Source of the DNA: CAZXFA01 sp964640085
GTDB taxonomy: Bacteria > Actinomycetota > UBA4738 > HRBIN12
Direction: 5' to 3'
Assembly: GCA_964640085.1 (NCBI GenBank)
Contig: CAZXFA010000004.1
Coordinates: 60,648 to 124,647 of the forward strand
DNA: 64,000 bases
How positions within the stretch are numbered: the stretch's first letter is position 1; each line of letters opens with the position of its first letter. A program made the position numbers and the translations under genes. Under the pieces are notes generated by a model. It saw only the letters and a program-made list of their open reading frames with translations, made no database searches and was not told where the DNA came from. Shown here one piece after another: positions 38,922 through 47,443 of this stretch.

Positions 38922-41117
38922 CTACCCGGCCATGAGCTTCGGGATCGCCTCTTCGTGGGCGGCGGTGGCTTCCTCGAGAGGGATCTCGAGCACGCCGTCG
39001 AAGACCAGGCGCGGCCCGCCGGTCTCACCCAGCCGCTCGATCGGCAGGCCGGACTCCGACGCCCGGTCCTCGAGTTCGGCCGCCCGGTCGGGCGCCACCG
39101 AGACAACCACTCGGCTCGCCGATTCGCTGAACAGGCCGAGGTGCGGTGGCAGGTCCCCCGGCACCGTGACCGCGAAGCCTATACCGGCCGCGATCGCCGA
39201 TTCGGCGAGAGCGACGGCCAGCCCACCGTCGCCACAGTCGTGCGCCGAGAGCAGCAGTTCGTCGGCGATCGAGTCGATCAGGAAACGGTGCAGGGCGTAC
39301 TCGCGCTCCAGATCGAGCGCGGGCGGTCGGCCGCCGAGCCGTCCCGATACCACGTCCGCGAACTCTGATCCGCCGAGCTCCGGCAGCGTCTCCCCGACCA
39401 GGAAGAGCCACGCCTCCTCCCGGAGGGCGTGGCCGACCGCCATCCGATGGTCCCGGATCAGCCCCACGATCCCGACCACCGGGGTCGGCCAGATCCCGGA
39501 ACCGCCCGACGCGTTGTAGAAGCTGACGTTCCCGCCGGTGACCGGTGTCCCGAACGCCCGGCAGGCGTCGGCGATCCCTCGGACCGACTCGGCGAACGCC
39601 CACATCACCTCCGGCCGCTCGGGATCCCCGAAGTTGAGACAGTTGGTGATGGCGAGCGGCGTCGCGCCGGTGCAGGCCACGTTCCGCGCGGCTTCGGCCA
39701 CCGCGTGCGCGGCGCCGAGGTAGGGGTCGAGGGCGCCGAACCGTCCCTTGCCGTCGGTCGAGAGCGCGAGCGCCTTCAGGGTGCCCTCGATCCGGACGAG
39801 CGCTGCGTCGCCTCCCGGCCCGACCACCGTCCCCCCCTGGACGAGCGAGTCGTACTGTTCCCACACCCATCGCCTGCTCGCGACGTTGGGCGAGCACAGG
39901 ACCGCGAGGAAGGCGTCGGCCATCGGCGTGGTCACCAACGCGAACGTCGGGTCGTCGGCGGCGATCTCCTCCAGATCGAGCGGCGGGGACATCGGGCGCG
40001 AGTACTCGGGACCTTCGTATGCGAGCGAACGGGCCGGCACCTCGGCCACGACCGAGCCCCCCATCCAGACCCGCAGGCCGCCGCCGGGGACCAGCCGGCC
40101 GACGACCGCCGAGCCCAGGCCCCACCGCTCGCAGATCGCGCGAACCTCGTCCAGCCGCTCGGGGCGGACGATCGCGAGCATCCGCTCCTGGGACTCGCTG
40201 GTCAGGATCTCGAACGCCTCGAGGTTGGGCTCGCGCGACGGAACCGCTTCGAGGTCGAGCTCCGCCCCGAGCCGCGCACGCGCCGCGGACTCGCTGACGG
40301 CGCAGGTGAGCCCCGCCCCTCCGAGGTCCTGGAGTCCCTCGAGGAGATCGCGCTCGACCATCTCAAGGCTCGCCTCGATCAGGAGCTTCTCGGCGAACGG
40401 GTCGCCGATCTGCACGCTCGGCCGGCTCTCGTGCGCGTCCTCCTCGAGCGTCCGGGAGGCGAGCACCGAGACGCCGCCGATGCCGTCTCGACCGGTCGCC
40501 GCGCCGAACAGCAGCAGGAGCGCCCCCTGGGGCACCGCTCGGGAGGCCGTGACCAGGCGGTCGGCCGGAGCCAGGCCCACGCACATCACGTTCACGGTGG
40601 GGTTGGCCGAGTGGAGCTCGGCGAAGTGCACCTCGCCCCCCACCGTCGGCACGCCGATGCAGTTGCCGTAGCCGCCGATCCCTGCGACCACCCCGGCGAA
40701 CAGGAACCGGTTGCGCTCATCGGTGAGGGGACCGAACCGGAGCGGGTCGAGCAGTGCGATCGGTCTGGCGCCCATCGAGATCACGTCGCGGACGATCCCA
40801 CCCACCCCCGTCGCGGCGCCCTGGTACGGCTCGACCGCCGACGGGTGCGAGTGCGACTCCATCTTGAACACGACCGCGAGCCCCTCGCCCACGTCGACCG
40901 CGCCGGCGTCCTGCCCGGGGCCGACGAGCACCGCCGGCCCCTCGGTCGGCAGCGCACGCAGGTGGACCTTCGAGCTCTTGTACGAGCAGTGCTCAGACCA
41001 CATCGCCGCGTACATCGCGAGCTCGTTCGGGTTCGGGTCCCGACCGAGCGTGGCCCGGATCGCCTCGAGCTCGTCGTCGGTCAGGCCGAGCACCCGGTGC
41101 AGCGACCCACTCTCCAA
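38922..41117 (-). CDS. purL: Phosphoribosylformylglycinamidine synthase, subunit II
   Basis: The 731-aa small-type PurL works with PurQ and PurS to make FGAM. Marks include NELAMYAAMWSEHCSYKSSK, FKMESHSHPSAVEPYQGAAT, GVGGIVRDVISMGARPIALL and the duplicated half with NVACTGATPLAITNCLNFGD and LLSAHDCGDGGLAVALAES. The start is a TTG at 41117, two bases after the purQ stop; it lacks a strong ribosome binding site, so coupling to purQ is likely. Confidence 0.94.
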   Translation of the reverse strand: MESGSLHRVLGLTDDELEAIRATLGRDPNPNELAMYAAMWSEHCSYKSSKVHLRALPTEGPAVLVGPGQDAGAVDVGEGLAVVFKMESHSHPSAVEPYQGAATGVGGIVRDVISMGARPIALLDPLRFGPLTDERNRFLFAGVVAGIGGYGNCIGVPTVGGEVHFAELHSANPTVNVMCVGLAPADRLVTASRAVPQGALLLLFGAATGRDGIGGVSVLASRTLEEDAHESRPSVQIGDPFAEKLLIEASLEMVERDLLEGLQDLGGAGLTCAVSESAARARLGAELDLEAVPSREPNLEAFEILTSESQERMLAIVRPERLDEVRAICERWGLGSAVVGRLVPGGGLRVWMGGSVVAEVPARSLAYEGPEYSRPMSPPLDLEEIAADDPTFALVTTPMADAFLAVLCSPNVASRRWVWEQYDSLVQGGTVVGPGGDAALVRIEGTLKALALSTDGKGRFGALDPYLGAAHAVAEAARNVACTGATPLAITNCLNFGDPERPEVMWAFAESVRGIADACRAFGTPVTGGNVSFYNASGGSGIWPTPVVGIVGLIRDHRMAVGHALREEAWLFLVGETLPELGGSEFADVVSGRLGGRPPALDLEREYALHRFLIDSIADELLLSAHDCGDGGLAVALAESAIAAGIGFAVTVPGDLPPHLGLFSESASRVVVSVAPDRAAELEDRASESGLPIERLGETGGPRLVFDGVLEIPLEEATAAHEEAIPKLMAG

Positions 41118-41121
41118 CGGC

Positions 41122-41829
41122 TCAGACCCGGGTCAGGGCGGACGACAGCAGGGACTCGAGCATCGGCTGACCGCCGGTGGCCCCCACGTCGGGGTCCACA
41201 GCGTGCTCGGGGTGCGGCATCAACCCGACCACGTTGCCCGCCTCGTTACGGACGCCCGCGATCGCGTTCGCGGAGCCGTTGGGGTTCGCGTGATCCTCGA
41301 TCGAGCCGTCGGCGTCGCAGTAGCGGAAGACCACGAGCCCCTCGCCCTCGATCCGGTCCAGGTCCTCGGGCGCAGCCACGAACTGCCCCTCGCCGTGCTT
41401 CACGGGCACCCGGAGGACCTCCCCCGGAAGGAGCCCGGCGGTGAGCGGGGAGATCGTGGTCTCGACCCGAACGTCCACCCACCGGCACACGAACCGGAGC
41501 TGACGGTTCCGGATCAGGGCACCGGGCAGCAGCCCCGCCTCGCAGAGGATCTGGAACCCGTTGCAGATCCCGACCGCCGGCCCGCCGCGCTCGGCGAAGG
41601 CCCGGACCTCGTCCATGATCGGCGCGAACCGCGCGATCGCTCCCGTCCGCAGGTAGTCGCCGTAGCTGAACCCGCCGGGCAGGATCACGGCGTCCACGCC
41701 GCGGAGGTCGCGGTCCGCGTGCCAGAGGGGAACGCCCTCGCCGCCCATCGCGCCCACCGCCCGCAGCGCGTCCCGGTCGTCGAGCGACCCGGGGAACGTG
41801 ACGACCCCGATGCGTGCTTCATCCGTCAT
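41122..41829 (-). CDS. purQ: Phosphoribosylformylglycinamidine synthase, glutaminase subunit I
   Basis: The 235-aa class I glutamine amidotransferase delivers ammonia to PurL. The nucleophile cysteine lies in GICNGFQILCEAGLL and the His/Glu pair in VGLMPHPEHAVDP. The oxyanion region is VILPGGFSYGDYLR. The ATG overlaps the purS stop (ATGA). Confidence 0.94.
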   Translation of the reverse strand: MTDEARIGVVTFPGSLDDRDALRAVGAMGGEGVPLWHADRDLRGVDAVILPGGFSYGDYLRTGAIARFAPIMDEVRAFAERGGPAVGICNGFQILCEAGLLPGALIRNRQLRFVCRWVDVRVETTISPLTAGLLPGEVLRVPVKHGEGQFVAAPEDLDRIEGEGLVVFRYCDADGSIEDHANPNGSANAIAGVRNEAGNVVGLMPHPEHAVDPDVGATGGQPMLESLLSSALTRV

Positions 41830-42107
41830 CGGACGTCTCGGAACGTCATGCCTTCGTACGCCTCGACCGATCGAACCGCGAAGACCTCGATCACTGGATT
41901 GGATAACAGGCGCTCCGCCATCTCGTGTACCAGGGTGATCGCGCTGTCCTGGTCCGGCGCCTCGACGTCCATCGTCACGAGCTTCCCGACGCGCACGTTG
42001 GAGACGTTCGACCATCCCATCGCGGGCAGCGCGCCCTCGATCGCCTTGCCCTGGGGATCGAGCAACCCCTCCTTGAGGCGCACGTCCACGAGGCAGCGGA
42101 ACCTCAC
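41826..42107 (-). CDS. purS: Phosphoribosylformylglycinamidine synthase, PurS subunit
   Basis: A 93-aa protein that bridges PurL and PurQ. It has the family pattern of a beta-alpha-beta pair: VDVRLKEGLLDPQGKAIEGA, VRVGKLVTMDVEAPD and ERLLSNPVIEVFAVRSVE. It is translated from a GTG overlapping the purC stop (GTGA) and in turn overlaps purQ. Confidence 0.92.
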   Translation of the reverse strand: MRFRCLVDVRLKEGLLDPQGKAIEGALPAMGWSNVSNVRVGKLVTMDVEAPDQDSAITLVHEMAERLLSNPVIEVFAVRSVEAYEGMTFRDVR

Positions 42108-43054
42108 GCGTGCTCCTTCCTGAGCCGCGCCAGATCCACGGCGCACCGCTCCCAGTCCCGGTCGCTCATCACGCCCATCCGGTGACGGTAGTGCTCGAAC
42201 TTCTCGCCGGTGATCCTGACGTACGCCTCCTGGTACTTCAGCGCCGTCCTGCCGATCACCTCGGCCGGCAAAGGGGGCGGGGGTGGTTCGTGGTCCCACC
42301 CGCTCGCATCGAGCCAGTCGCGCACGAACTGCTTGTCGAAGCTGGGCTGGACCCGACCGGCCTGATAGCCGTCGGCCGGCCAGAAGCGGGAGGAGTCCGG
42401 CGTGAGGACCTCGTCGATCAGGATCAGCTCGCCATCTGCGAAGCCGAACTCGAACTTCGTGTCGGCCACGATGATGCCGCGCTCGGCGGCGATCCTCGCC
42501 CCGAGCTCGTACAGGGCGATCGTGAGCTCCCGCAGCCGCTCGGCCAGACCCCGACCGATCAGATCCCCCGTCGCCTCGAACGTGAGCGGCTGGTCGTGCC
42601 CCTCGGCGGCCTTCGTGGTGGGGGTGAAGATCGGCTCCGGGAGCTCGGAGGCTTCGTCCAACCCCGAGGGCAGCGTGACGCCGCACACGTGCCCCTCGGC
42701 CCGGTACTGCTTGAGCCCGGAGCCGGTCAGGTACCCCCGGGCCACGCACTCCACCGGGATCACATCAGCCCTGCGGACGAGCATCGCCCGGCCCGTGAGC
42801 GAGGGCTCGCTGCGGAACGGCTCGGGGAAGTCCCGACGATCGGCCGATAGCAGGTGGTTGCCGACGATGGCGCCGGTGCGCCCCCGCCAGAACACCGTGA
42901 GACCGGTGAGGACCCGGCCCTTGTCGGGGACCGGGTCCGGCAGGACGACGTCGAACGCGCTGATCCGGTCGGTGGCTACGAGCAGCAGCCGTCCGCCGCC
43001 GACATCGTAGACGTCCCGGACCTTGCCCTGCGAGTGCAGACGCGTCTCGGTCAT
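42104..43054 (-). CDS. purC: Phosphoribosylaminoimidazole-succinocarboxamide synthase
   Basis: The 316-aa SAICAR synthetase shows GKVRDVYDVGGGRLLLVATD, RISAFDVVLPDPVPDKG, VECVARGYLTGSGLKQY and the catalytic IIVADTKFEFGFADGELILI. It is the longer, yeast/actinobacterial-like version. Its ATG overlaps the purB stop and its stop overlaps the purS start. Confidence 0.94.
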   Translation of the reverse strand: MTETRLHSQGKVRDVYDVGGGRLLLVATDRISAFDVVLPDPVPDKGRVLTGLTVFWRGRTGAIVGNHLLSADRRDFPEPFRSEPSLTGRAMLVRRADVIPVECVARGYLTGSGLKQYRAEGHVCGVTLPSGLDEASELPEPIFTPTTKAAEGHDQPLTFEATGDLIGRGLAERLRELTIALYELGARIAAERGIIVADTKFEFGFADGELILIDEVLTPDSSRFWPADGYQAGRVQPSFDKQFVRDWLDASGWDHEPPPPPLPAEVIGRTALKYQEAYVRITGEKFEHYRHRMGVMSDRDWERCAVDLARLRKEHA

Positions 43055-44358
43055 CCCTCCTCCACGACGATCTTCGCCAGCCGATCGAACACCGCGTCGA
43101 GGTTGCGGAGGGCCTGGGCCGGATCGAACAGCTCCTCGAGCCGGTCGCCGATCCGCTCTTGGACCTCCGGGCGGGCCGAGAGCCCCTCGCGGAACGACGC
43201 ACCGTGGTCCCAGGCGGCCGCGGCGGCCTCCTGCACGATGGCGTAGGCGTCCTCTCGGGTCATCCCCGCGTCGACCAGCGCCAGCAGCACGTTCTGCGAG
43301 TACGCCAGGCCGCCACCGACTTCCACGTTCTCGCGCATCCGTGGTGGGTACACCTCGAGGCCCTCCACCACCTGGGTGAGCTCGGCGAGCATGAAGTCCA
43401 CCACGATCGTCGAGTCCGGAAGGATCACGCGCTCGGCCGATGAGTGCGAGATGTCGCGCTCGTGCCAGAGCACCATGTTCTCCAGCGCGGCCTGCAGATC
43501 CCCGCGGACAACCCGCGCGAGCCCGGTGATCCGCTCGCACCGCGCGGGGTTCCGCTTGTGGGGCATCGCGCTCGAGCCCTTCTGGCCGGGTGTGAAGGGC
43601 TCCTGGACCTCGCGGATCTCGGTCCGCGCGAGGTGCCGGATCTCGGTGGCGATGGCGTCGAGCGTGGAGGCCACGATCGCGAGCGAGGCCATCAGCTCGG
43701 CGTGCCGGTCCCGCGGGACGATCTGGCTCGAGGCCTCGGCCGGCCGCAGGCCGAGCTCCGCGCAGACCCACTCCTCGATCCGTGGGTCGACCTGCGTGTA
43801 CGTCCCGACGGCCCCGCTGATCTTGCCCACGCTCACGGCCTCGCGCGCCCGGCGCAGCCGCTCGCGGTCCCGGTCGAGCTCGAAGGCCCATAGCGCCACC
43901 TTGTGCCCGAAGGTCGTGGGCTCGGCCACCACCCCGTGCGTCCGCCCCGCCATCACCGTCCTCCGGTGGGCGAGCGCCAAGCGCCTCGTCACCCCCAGCA
44001 GACGCTCGAGCCTGGCGAGCAGGAGGTCGGCCGCGCCCCGGACCTGGAGCCCGAGCCCCGTGTCCAGGACGTCGGAAGAGGTCAGACCGAAGTGCACCCA
44101 CCGTCCGGCGGGGCCCACGGAGTCCGCGACGACCTGGACGAACGCGGCCACGTCGTGCCGCGTGACGCGCTCGACCTCGCGAACGCGGTCGAGATCGAAC
44201 GAGGCCCTCGCGCGGACCTCGCGGGCGTCGGCCTCGGGGACCACGCCCAGCCGCGCCCACCCTTCGACGACCAGGATCTCGATCTCGAGCCAGCGACCGA
44301 GCTTCGCCTCTTCGGACCACACGGCCGCCATCTCCGGCAGGGTGTACCGGGGGATCAT
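43051..44358 (-). CDS. purB: Adenylosuccinate lyase
   Basis: The 435-aa fumarase-superfamily enzyme acts twice in purine synthesis (SAICAR to AICAR, adenylosuccinate to AMP). It has HFGLTSSDVLDTGLGLQ, MAGRTHGVVAEPTTFGHKVA and the signature GQKGSSAMPHKRNPARCE containing the flexible catalytic-serine loop. It follows purE by ten bases. Confidence 0.94.
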   Translation of the reverse strand: MIPRYTLPEMAAVWSEEAKLGRWLEIEILVVEGWARLGVVPEADAREVRARASFDLDRVREVERVTRHDVAAFVQVVADSVGPAGRWVHFGLTSSDVLDTGLGLQVRGAADLLLARLERLLGVTRRLALAHRRTVMAGRTHGVVAEPTTFGHKVALWAFELDRDRERLRRAREAVSVGKISGAVGTYTQVDPRIEEWVCAELGLRPAEASSQIVPRDRHAELMASLAIVASTLDAIATEIRHLARTEIREVQEPFTPGQKGSSAMPHKRNPARCERITGLARVVRGDLQAALENMVLWHERDISHSSAERVILPDSTIVVDFMLAELTQVVEGLEVYPPRMRENVEVGGGLAYSQNVLLALVDAGMTREDAYAIVQEAAAAAWDHGASFREGLSARPEVQERIGDRLEELFDPAQALRNLDAVFDRLAKIVVEEG

Positions 44359-44368
44359 GGCGCGTCGG

Positions 44369-44842
44369 TCACAGCCGCAGGCCCTCCGCCAGGTCGTCCT
44401 TGAACCGCCACAGGCGCTTCTGCAGCTCAGGCTCGCCGAGCGCGACGATCTCCGCCGCCAGCACGGCGGCGTTCATCGCGGCGTCCACTCCGACGCTCGC
44501 GACCGGGACACCCGGAGGCATCTGGGCGTTCACGACGAGCGCCTGTTCCCCGGTCATCTGCTCGCTCGCCACGGGCACGCCGATCACCGGCAGGATCGTC
44601 CGGGCCGCGAGCGCGGAGGCCAGGTGCCCGGAGATCCCGGTGGTGCCGATCAGGACCTTCAGGCCGCGTTCGAACGCCGTGCGCGCGTACTCATCCACCA
44701 GGTCCGGATTGCGCGGAGCGGACATCGCGTGGACCTCGTGGCGGATCTCGAGCTTCTCCAGGATGGCGATCGCCTGCTGCATCACGCTCATCTCCGCCGG
44801 CGACCCGATCAGGACGCCCACCAGCGGGGCCCGCTCGCTCAT
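44369..44842 (-). CDS. purE: PurE-like protein, divergent at the active site
   Basis: A 157-aa protein with the length and flavodoxin-like fold of N5-CAIR mutase. Standard PurE has G-S-x-S-D near the N-terminus, S-A-H-R-T-P in the middle and A-G-G-A-A-H-L later. Here these are GSPAEM (13-18), SAPRNP (41-46) and TTGISGHLASALAARTILPV. The catalytic histidine of the SAHRT motif is proline. Its place between purB and purD supports a role as PurE, yet the usual proton-transfer residue is missing. No purK is in the operon. The ATG overlaps the purD stop. See findings. Confidence 0.8.
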   Translation of the reverse strand: MSERAPLVGVLIGSPAEMSVMQQAIAILEKLEIRHEVHAMSAPRNPDLVDEYARTAFERGLKVLIGTTGISGHLASALAARTILPVIGVPVASEQMTGEQALVVNAQMPPGVPVASVGVDAAMNAAVLAAEIVALGEPELQKRLWRFKDDLAEGLRL

Positions 44843-46119
44843 CCGCGCTCCTCCTCCGCCGCTCGAGCGGCGATGTCCCGGCGGTAGTGCATCCCCTCGA
44901 ACCGGATCCGGGCGCAGGCGTCGTACGCCCGCTCCCTCGCCTCGGCCAGGTCCCCACCCCGTCCGGTCACCGACAGGACTCGCCCTCCCGAGGTGACCAC
45001 TCTACCCTGCCGCTCCTCGGTCCCTGCGTGGAACACGGTCGCCCCCGCAACCTCATCGGCTGACCCGAGCCCCTCGATCGGGATGTCCGTCGTGTAGGCC
45101 CCCGGGTACCCACCCGAGGCCACCACCACGGTGACGCATGCCTCCTCGGCGAGCAACGCCCGGTAGGGGCCGAGGTTCCCCTCGGCGCTCGCTAGGCAGA
45201 GCTCCGCCAGGTCGGACCGGAGGAGCGGGATCAACGCCTGCGTCTCCGGATCGCCGAACCGGCAGTTGAACTCGAGCACCTTCGGCCCGTCGTCGGTGAG
45301 CATCAGGCCCGCGTACAGCACGCCGCGGTACGGCGTCCCCTCGGCCGCCATCGCCCGGATCGCCCGGCGCAGTATCTCGTCCCAGATCCGATCCCGGGTG
45401 TCCGGATCGACGAACGGGACCGGGGAGTAGGCTCCCATCCCTCCCGTGTTCGGACCGAGGTCCCCCTCATCAACTCGCTTGAAGTCCTGGACCATCGCCA
45501 GGGGGAGGACGTGACGGCCGTCGGTGACGGCGAACGCCGAGACCTCGCGACCCGTCAGGTGCTCCTCGACCAGCACCCGGGCCCCGGCGGGCCCGAACGC
45601 CCGGTGGACCAGGCACGCCTCCAGGGCCGCGATCGCCTCCGTCCGGTCCTCGACGATCACGACGCCCTTGCCCCCCGCCAGGCCATCGGCCTTGACCACG
45701 TACGGTGGTCCGAACGTGTCCAGGGCGTCGGTGGCGACGTCCATCCCCTCCGCGACGGCCGCTCCTCCGGTGGGAACCCCGTGGCGGAGGCAGAGCTCCT
45801 TCGCCCAGGCCTTCGAGCCTTCGATCCGCGCGGCCCCGCGCGTCGGGCCGAAGACCAGGTGCCCGTGCTCGAGGAGCACGTCGGCCAGCCCGGCGACCAG
45901 CGGGACCTCCGGCCCGACGACGGTGAGATCGATCCGCTCCCGCTCGACCAGGGCCACGAGTCCGTCGAGGTCCTCGACCGGGACGGGCACGCGGGTGGCG
46001 TCGGGCGCCATCCCCGCGTTGCCCGGAGCGGCGAAGAGGCGGTCGATCGTCGGGTTCTGCGCCAAACGCCACACCAGGGCGTGCTCGCGGCCGCCGCCGC
46101 CGACGACCAGGACCCTCAT
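44839..46119 (-). CDS. purD: Phosphoribosylamine-glycine ligase
   Basis: The 426-aa ATP-grasp enzyme makes GAR. It starts MRVLVVGGGGREHALVWRLA and has VVGPEVPLVAGLADVLLEHG, PYVVKADGLAGGKGVVIVED, QDFKRVDEGDLGPNTGGMGA and LEFNCRFGDPETQALIPLL. Its ATG overlaps the purA stop, and its stop overlaps the purE start. Confidence 0.95.
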   Translation of the reverse strand: MRVLVVGGGGREHALVWRLAQNPTIDRLFAAPGNAGMAPDATRVPVPVEDLDGLVALVERERIDLTVVGPEVPLVAGLADVLLEHGHLVFGPTRGAARIEGSKAWAKELCLRHGVPTGGAAVAEGMDVATDALDTFGPPYVVKADGLAGGKGVVIVEDRTEAIAALEACLVHRAFGPAGARVLVEEHLTGREVSAFAVTDGRHVLPLAMVQDFKRVDEGDLGPNTGGMGAYSPVPFVDPDTRDRIWDEILRRAIRAMAAEGTPYRGVLYAGLMLTDDGPKVLEFNCRFGDPETQALIPLLRSDLAELCLASAEGNLGPYRALLAEEACVTVVVASGGYPGAYTTDIPIEGLGSADEVAGATVFHAGTEERQGRVVTSGGRVLSVTGRGGDLAEARERAYDACARIRFEGMHYRRDIAARAAEEERG

Positions 46120-47393
46120 GCGCTGGACGACAGGCTCTGCTCGCGGCCGGGGCCCACCGAGACGACGCCGATCGGCACGTCCACGAGGTCCTGGATGCGA
46201 TCCAGGTACTTGCGCGCCGCGGCCGGGAGATCGGCGACCTCGCGAACGCCGGTGAGGTCCTCCTCCCACCCCTCGAGCTGCTCGTACACCGGCTCGGCAC
46301 GATGGAACAGCGACTGGTGGGGCGGCAGCTCCTCGAACACCGCGCCGTCGGCCCGATACCCCGTGCAGACCTTGATCGTGGGGAACCCCGAGAGGATGTC
46401 GAGCTTCGTGATGAACAGCTCGGTGAGCCCGTTCACGCGGGCGGCGTACCGGACGATCACGGAGTCGAACCACCCACACCGCCGCTTCCGACCGGTGACC
46501 GTGCCGAACTCGCGACCTCGCTCACCCAACCGGTCTCCGTCCGTTCCACGGTCCTCGGTGGGGAACGGCCCCGCCCCGACGCGCGTGACGTAGGCCTTCG
46601 TGATGCCGATCACCCGGTCGACCTCCCGAGGCCCGACGCCGACCGAGGCAAGCGCGTAGCCGGCCACCGGGTTCGAGGAGGTCACGAACGGATAGGTGCC
46701 CTTGTCGAGGTCGAGCATCGTGCCCTGCGCGCCCTCGAACAGCACGTTCTTCCCGGCCCGGAGGGCATCGTGGATCAGCTTCGAGGTATCGGCCACGAAG
46801 GGCCGCACGCGCTCGGCGTAGCGGAGGTAATCATCGACGATCAGCTGTGCCGAGAGCGGCAACCGTCCGTACACGCGCGTGAGGACGAGGTTCTTCTCCT
46901 TCAGGGCCACGTCGAGCTTCTGCCGGAAGATCGCCTCGTCGAACAGGTCCTGGATCCGCAGCCCGATACGGGTCGCCTTGTCTCCGTAGGCGGGCCCGAT
47001 CCCGCGCTTGGTCGTCCCCAGCGCGTTCTTGCCCAGGAACCGTTCGGTCACCCTCTCGATCTCGAGGTGGTAGGGCATGATCAGGTGGCAGTTCCCCGAG
47101 ACGACCAGGTTCGTCGGGTCGATCCCGACGGCCGCCAGCCCGTCCATCTCCTCGAGCAGGACCCGGGGATCGACCACGACGCCGTCGGCGATCACCGACG
47201 TGATGTGCGGGTACAGGATCCCCGAGGGGATCAGCTGGAGCTTGAGCGTGCGCCCCTCGGCCGAGATCGTGTGGCCGGCGTTGTTCCCGCCCTGGTACCG
47301 GACGACGTAGTCCATCCGGTCGGCGAAGTAGTCGGTGGCCTTGCCCTTCCCCTCGTCCCCCCACTGGGTCCCGACGACGATCGAAACCGGCAT
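46116..47393 (-). CDS. purA: Adenylosuccinate synthetase
   Basis: The 425-aa enzyme joins aspartate to IMP with GTP, the first AMP-specific step. It shows VVGTQWGDEGKGKATDYFAD, RYQGGNNAGHTI, TTKRGIGPAYGDKATRIGLR and VLFEGAQGTMLDLDKGTYPF. It is the first gene of the ten-gene purine operon, and TAGACT nine bases before its ATG is the likely operon promoter. Having purA lead an IMP-synthesis operon is a less common order. Confidence 0.95.
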   Translation of the reverse strand: MPVSIVVGTQWGDEGKGKATDYFADRMDYVVRYQGGNNAGHTISAEGRTLKLQLIPSGILYPHITSVIADGVVVDPRVLLEEMDGLAAVGIDPTNLVVSGNCHLIMPYHLEIERVTERFLGKNALGTTKRGIGPAYGDKATRIGLRIQDLFDEAIFRQKLDVALKEKNLVLTRVYGRLPLSAQLIVDDYLRYAERVRPFVADTSKLIHDALRAGKNVLFEGAQGTMLDLDKGTYPFVTSSNPVAGYALASVGVGPREVDRVIGITKAYVTRVGAGPFPTEDRGTDGDRLGERGREFGTVTGRKRRCGWFDSVIVRYAARVNGLTELFITKLDILSGFPTIKVCTGYRADGAVFEELPPHQSLFHRAEPVYEQLEGWEEDLTGVREVADLPAAARKYLDRIQDLVDVPIGVVSVGPGREQSLSSSA

Positions 47394-47402
47394 GACGAGG
47401 GA

Positions 47403-47408
47403 AGTCTA
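47403..47408 (-). promoter_or_regulatory. -10 element of the purine operon
   Basis: TAGACT on the minus strand, nine bases before the purA ATG. The gap to the upstream cyclase gene is only 50 bases; no purine riboswitch or attenuator fits in it. Confidence 0.5.
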
Positions 47409-47443
47409 GCCGCGGGGCTCCCCGCACCGGCCGGGACGACGCG

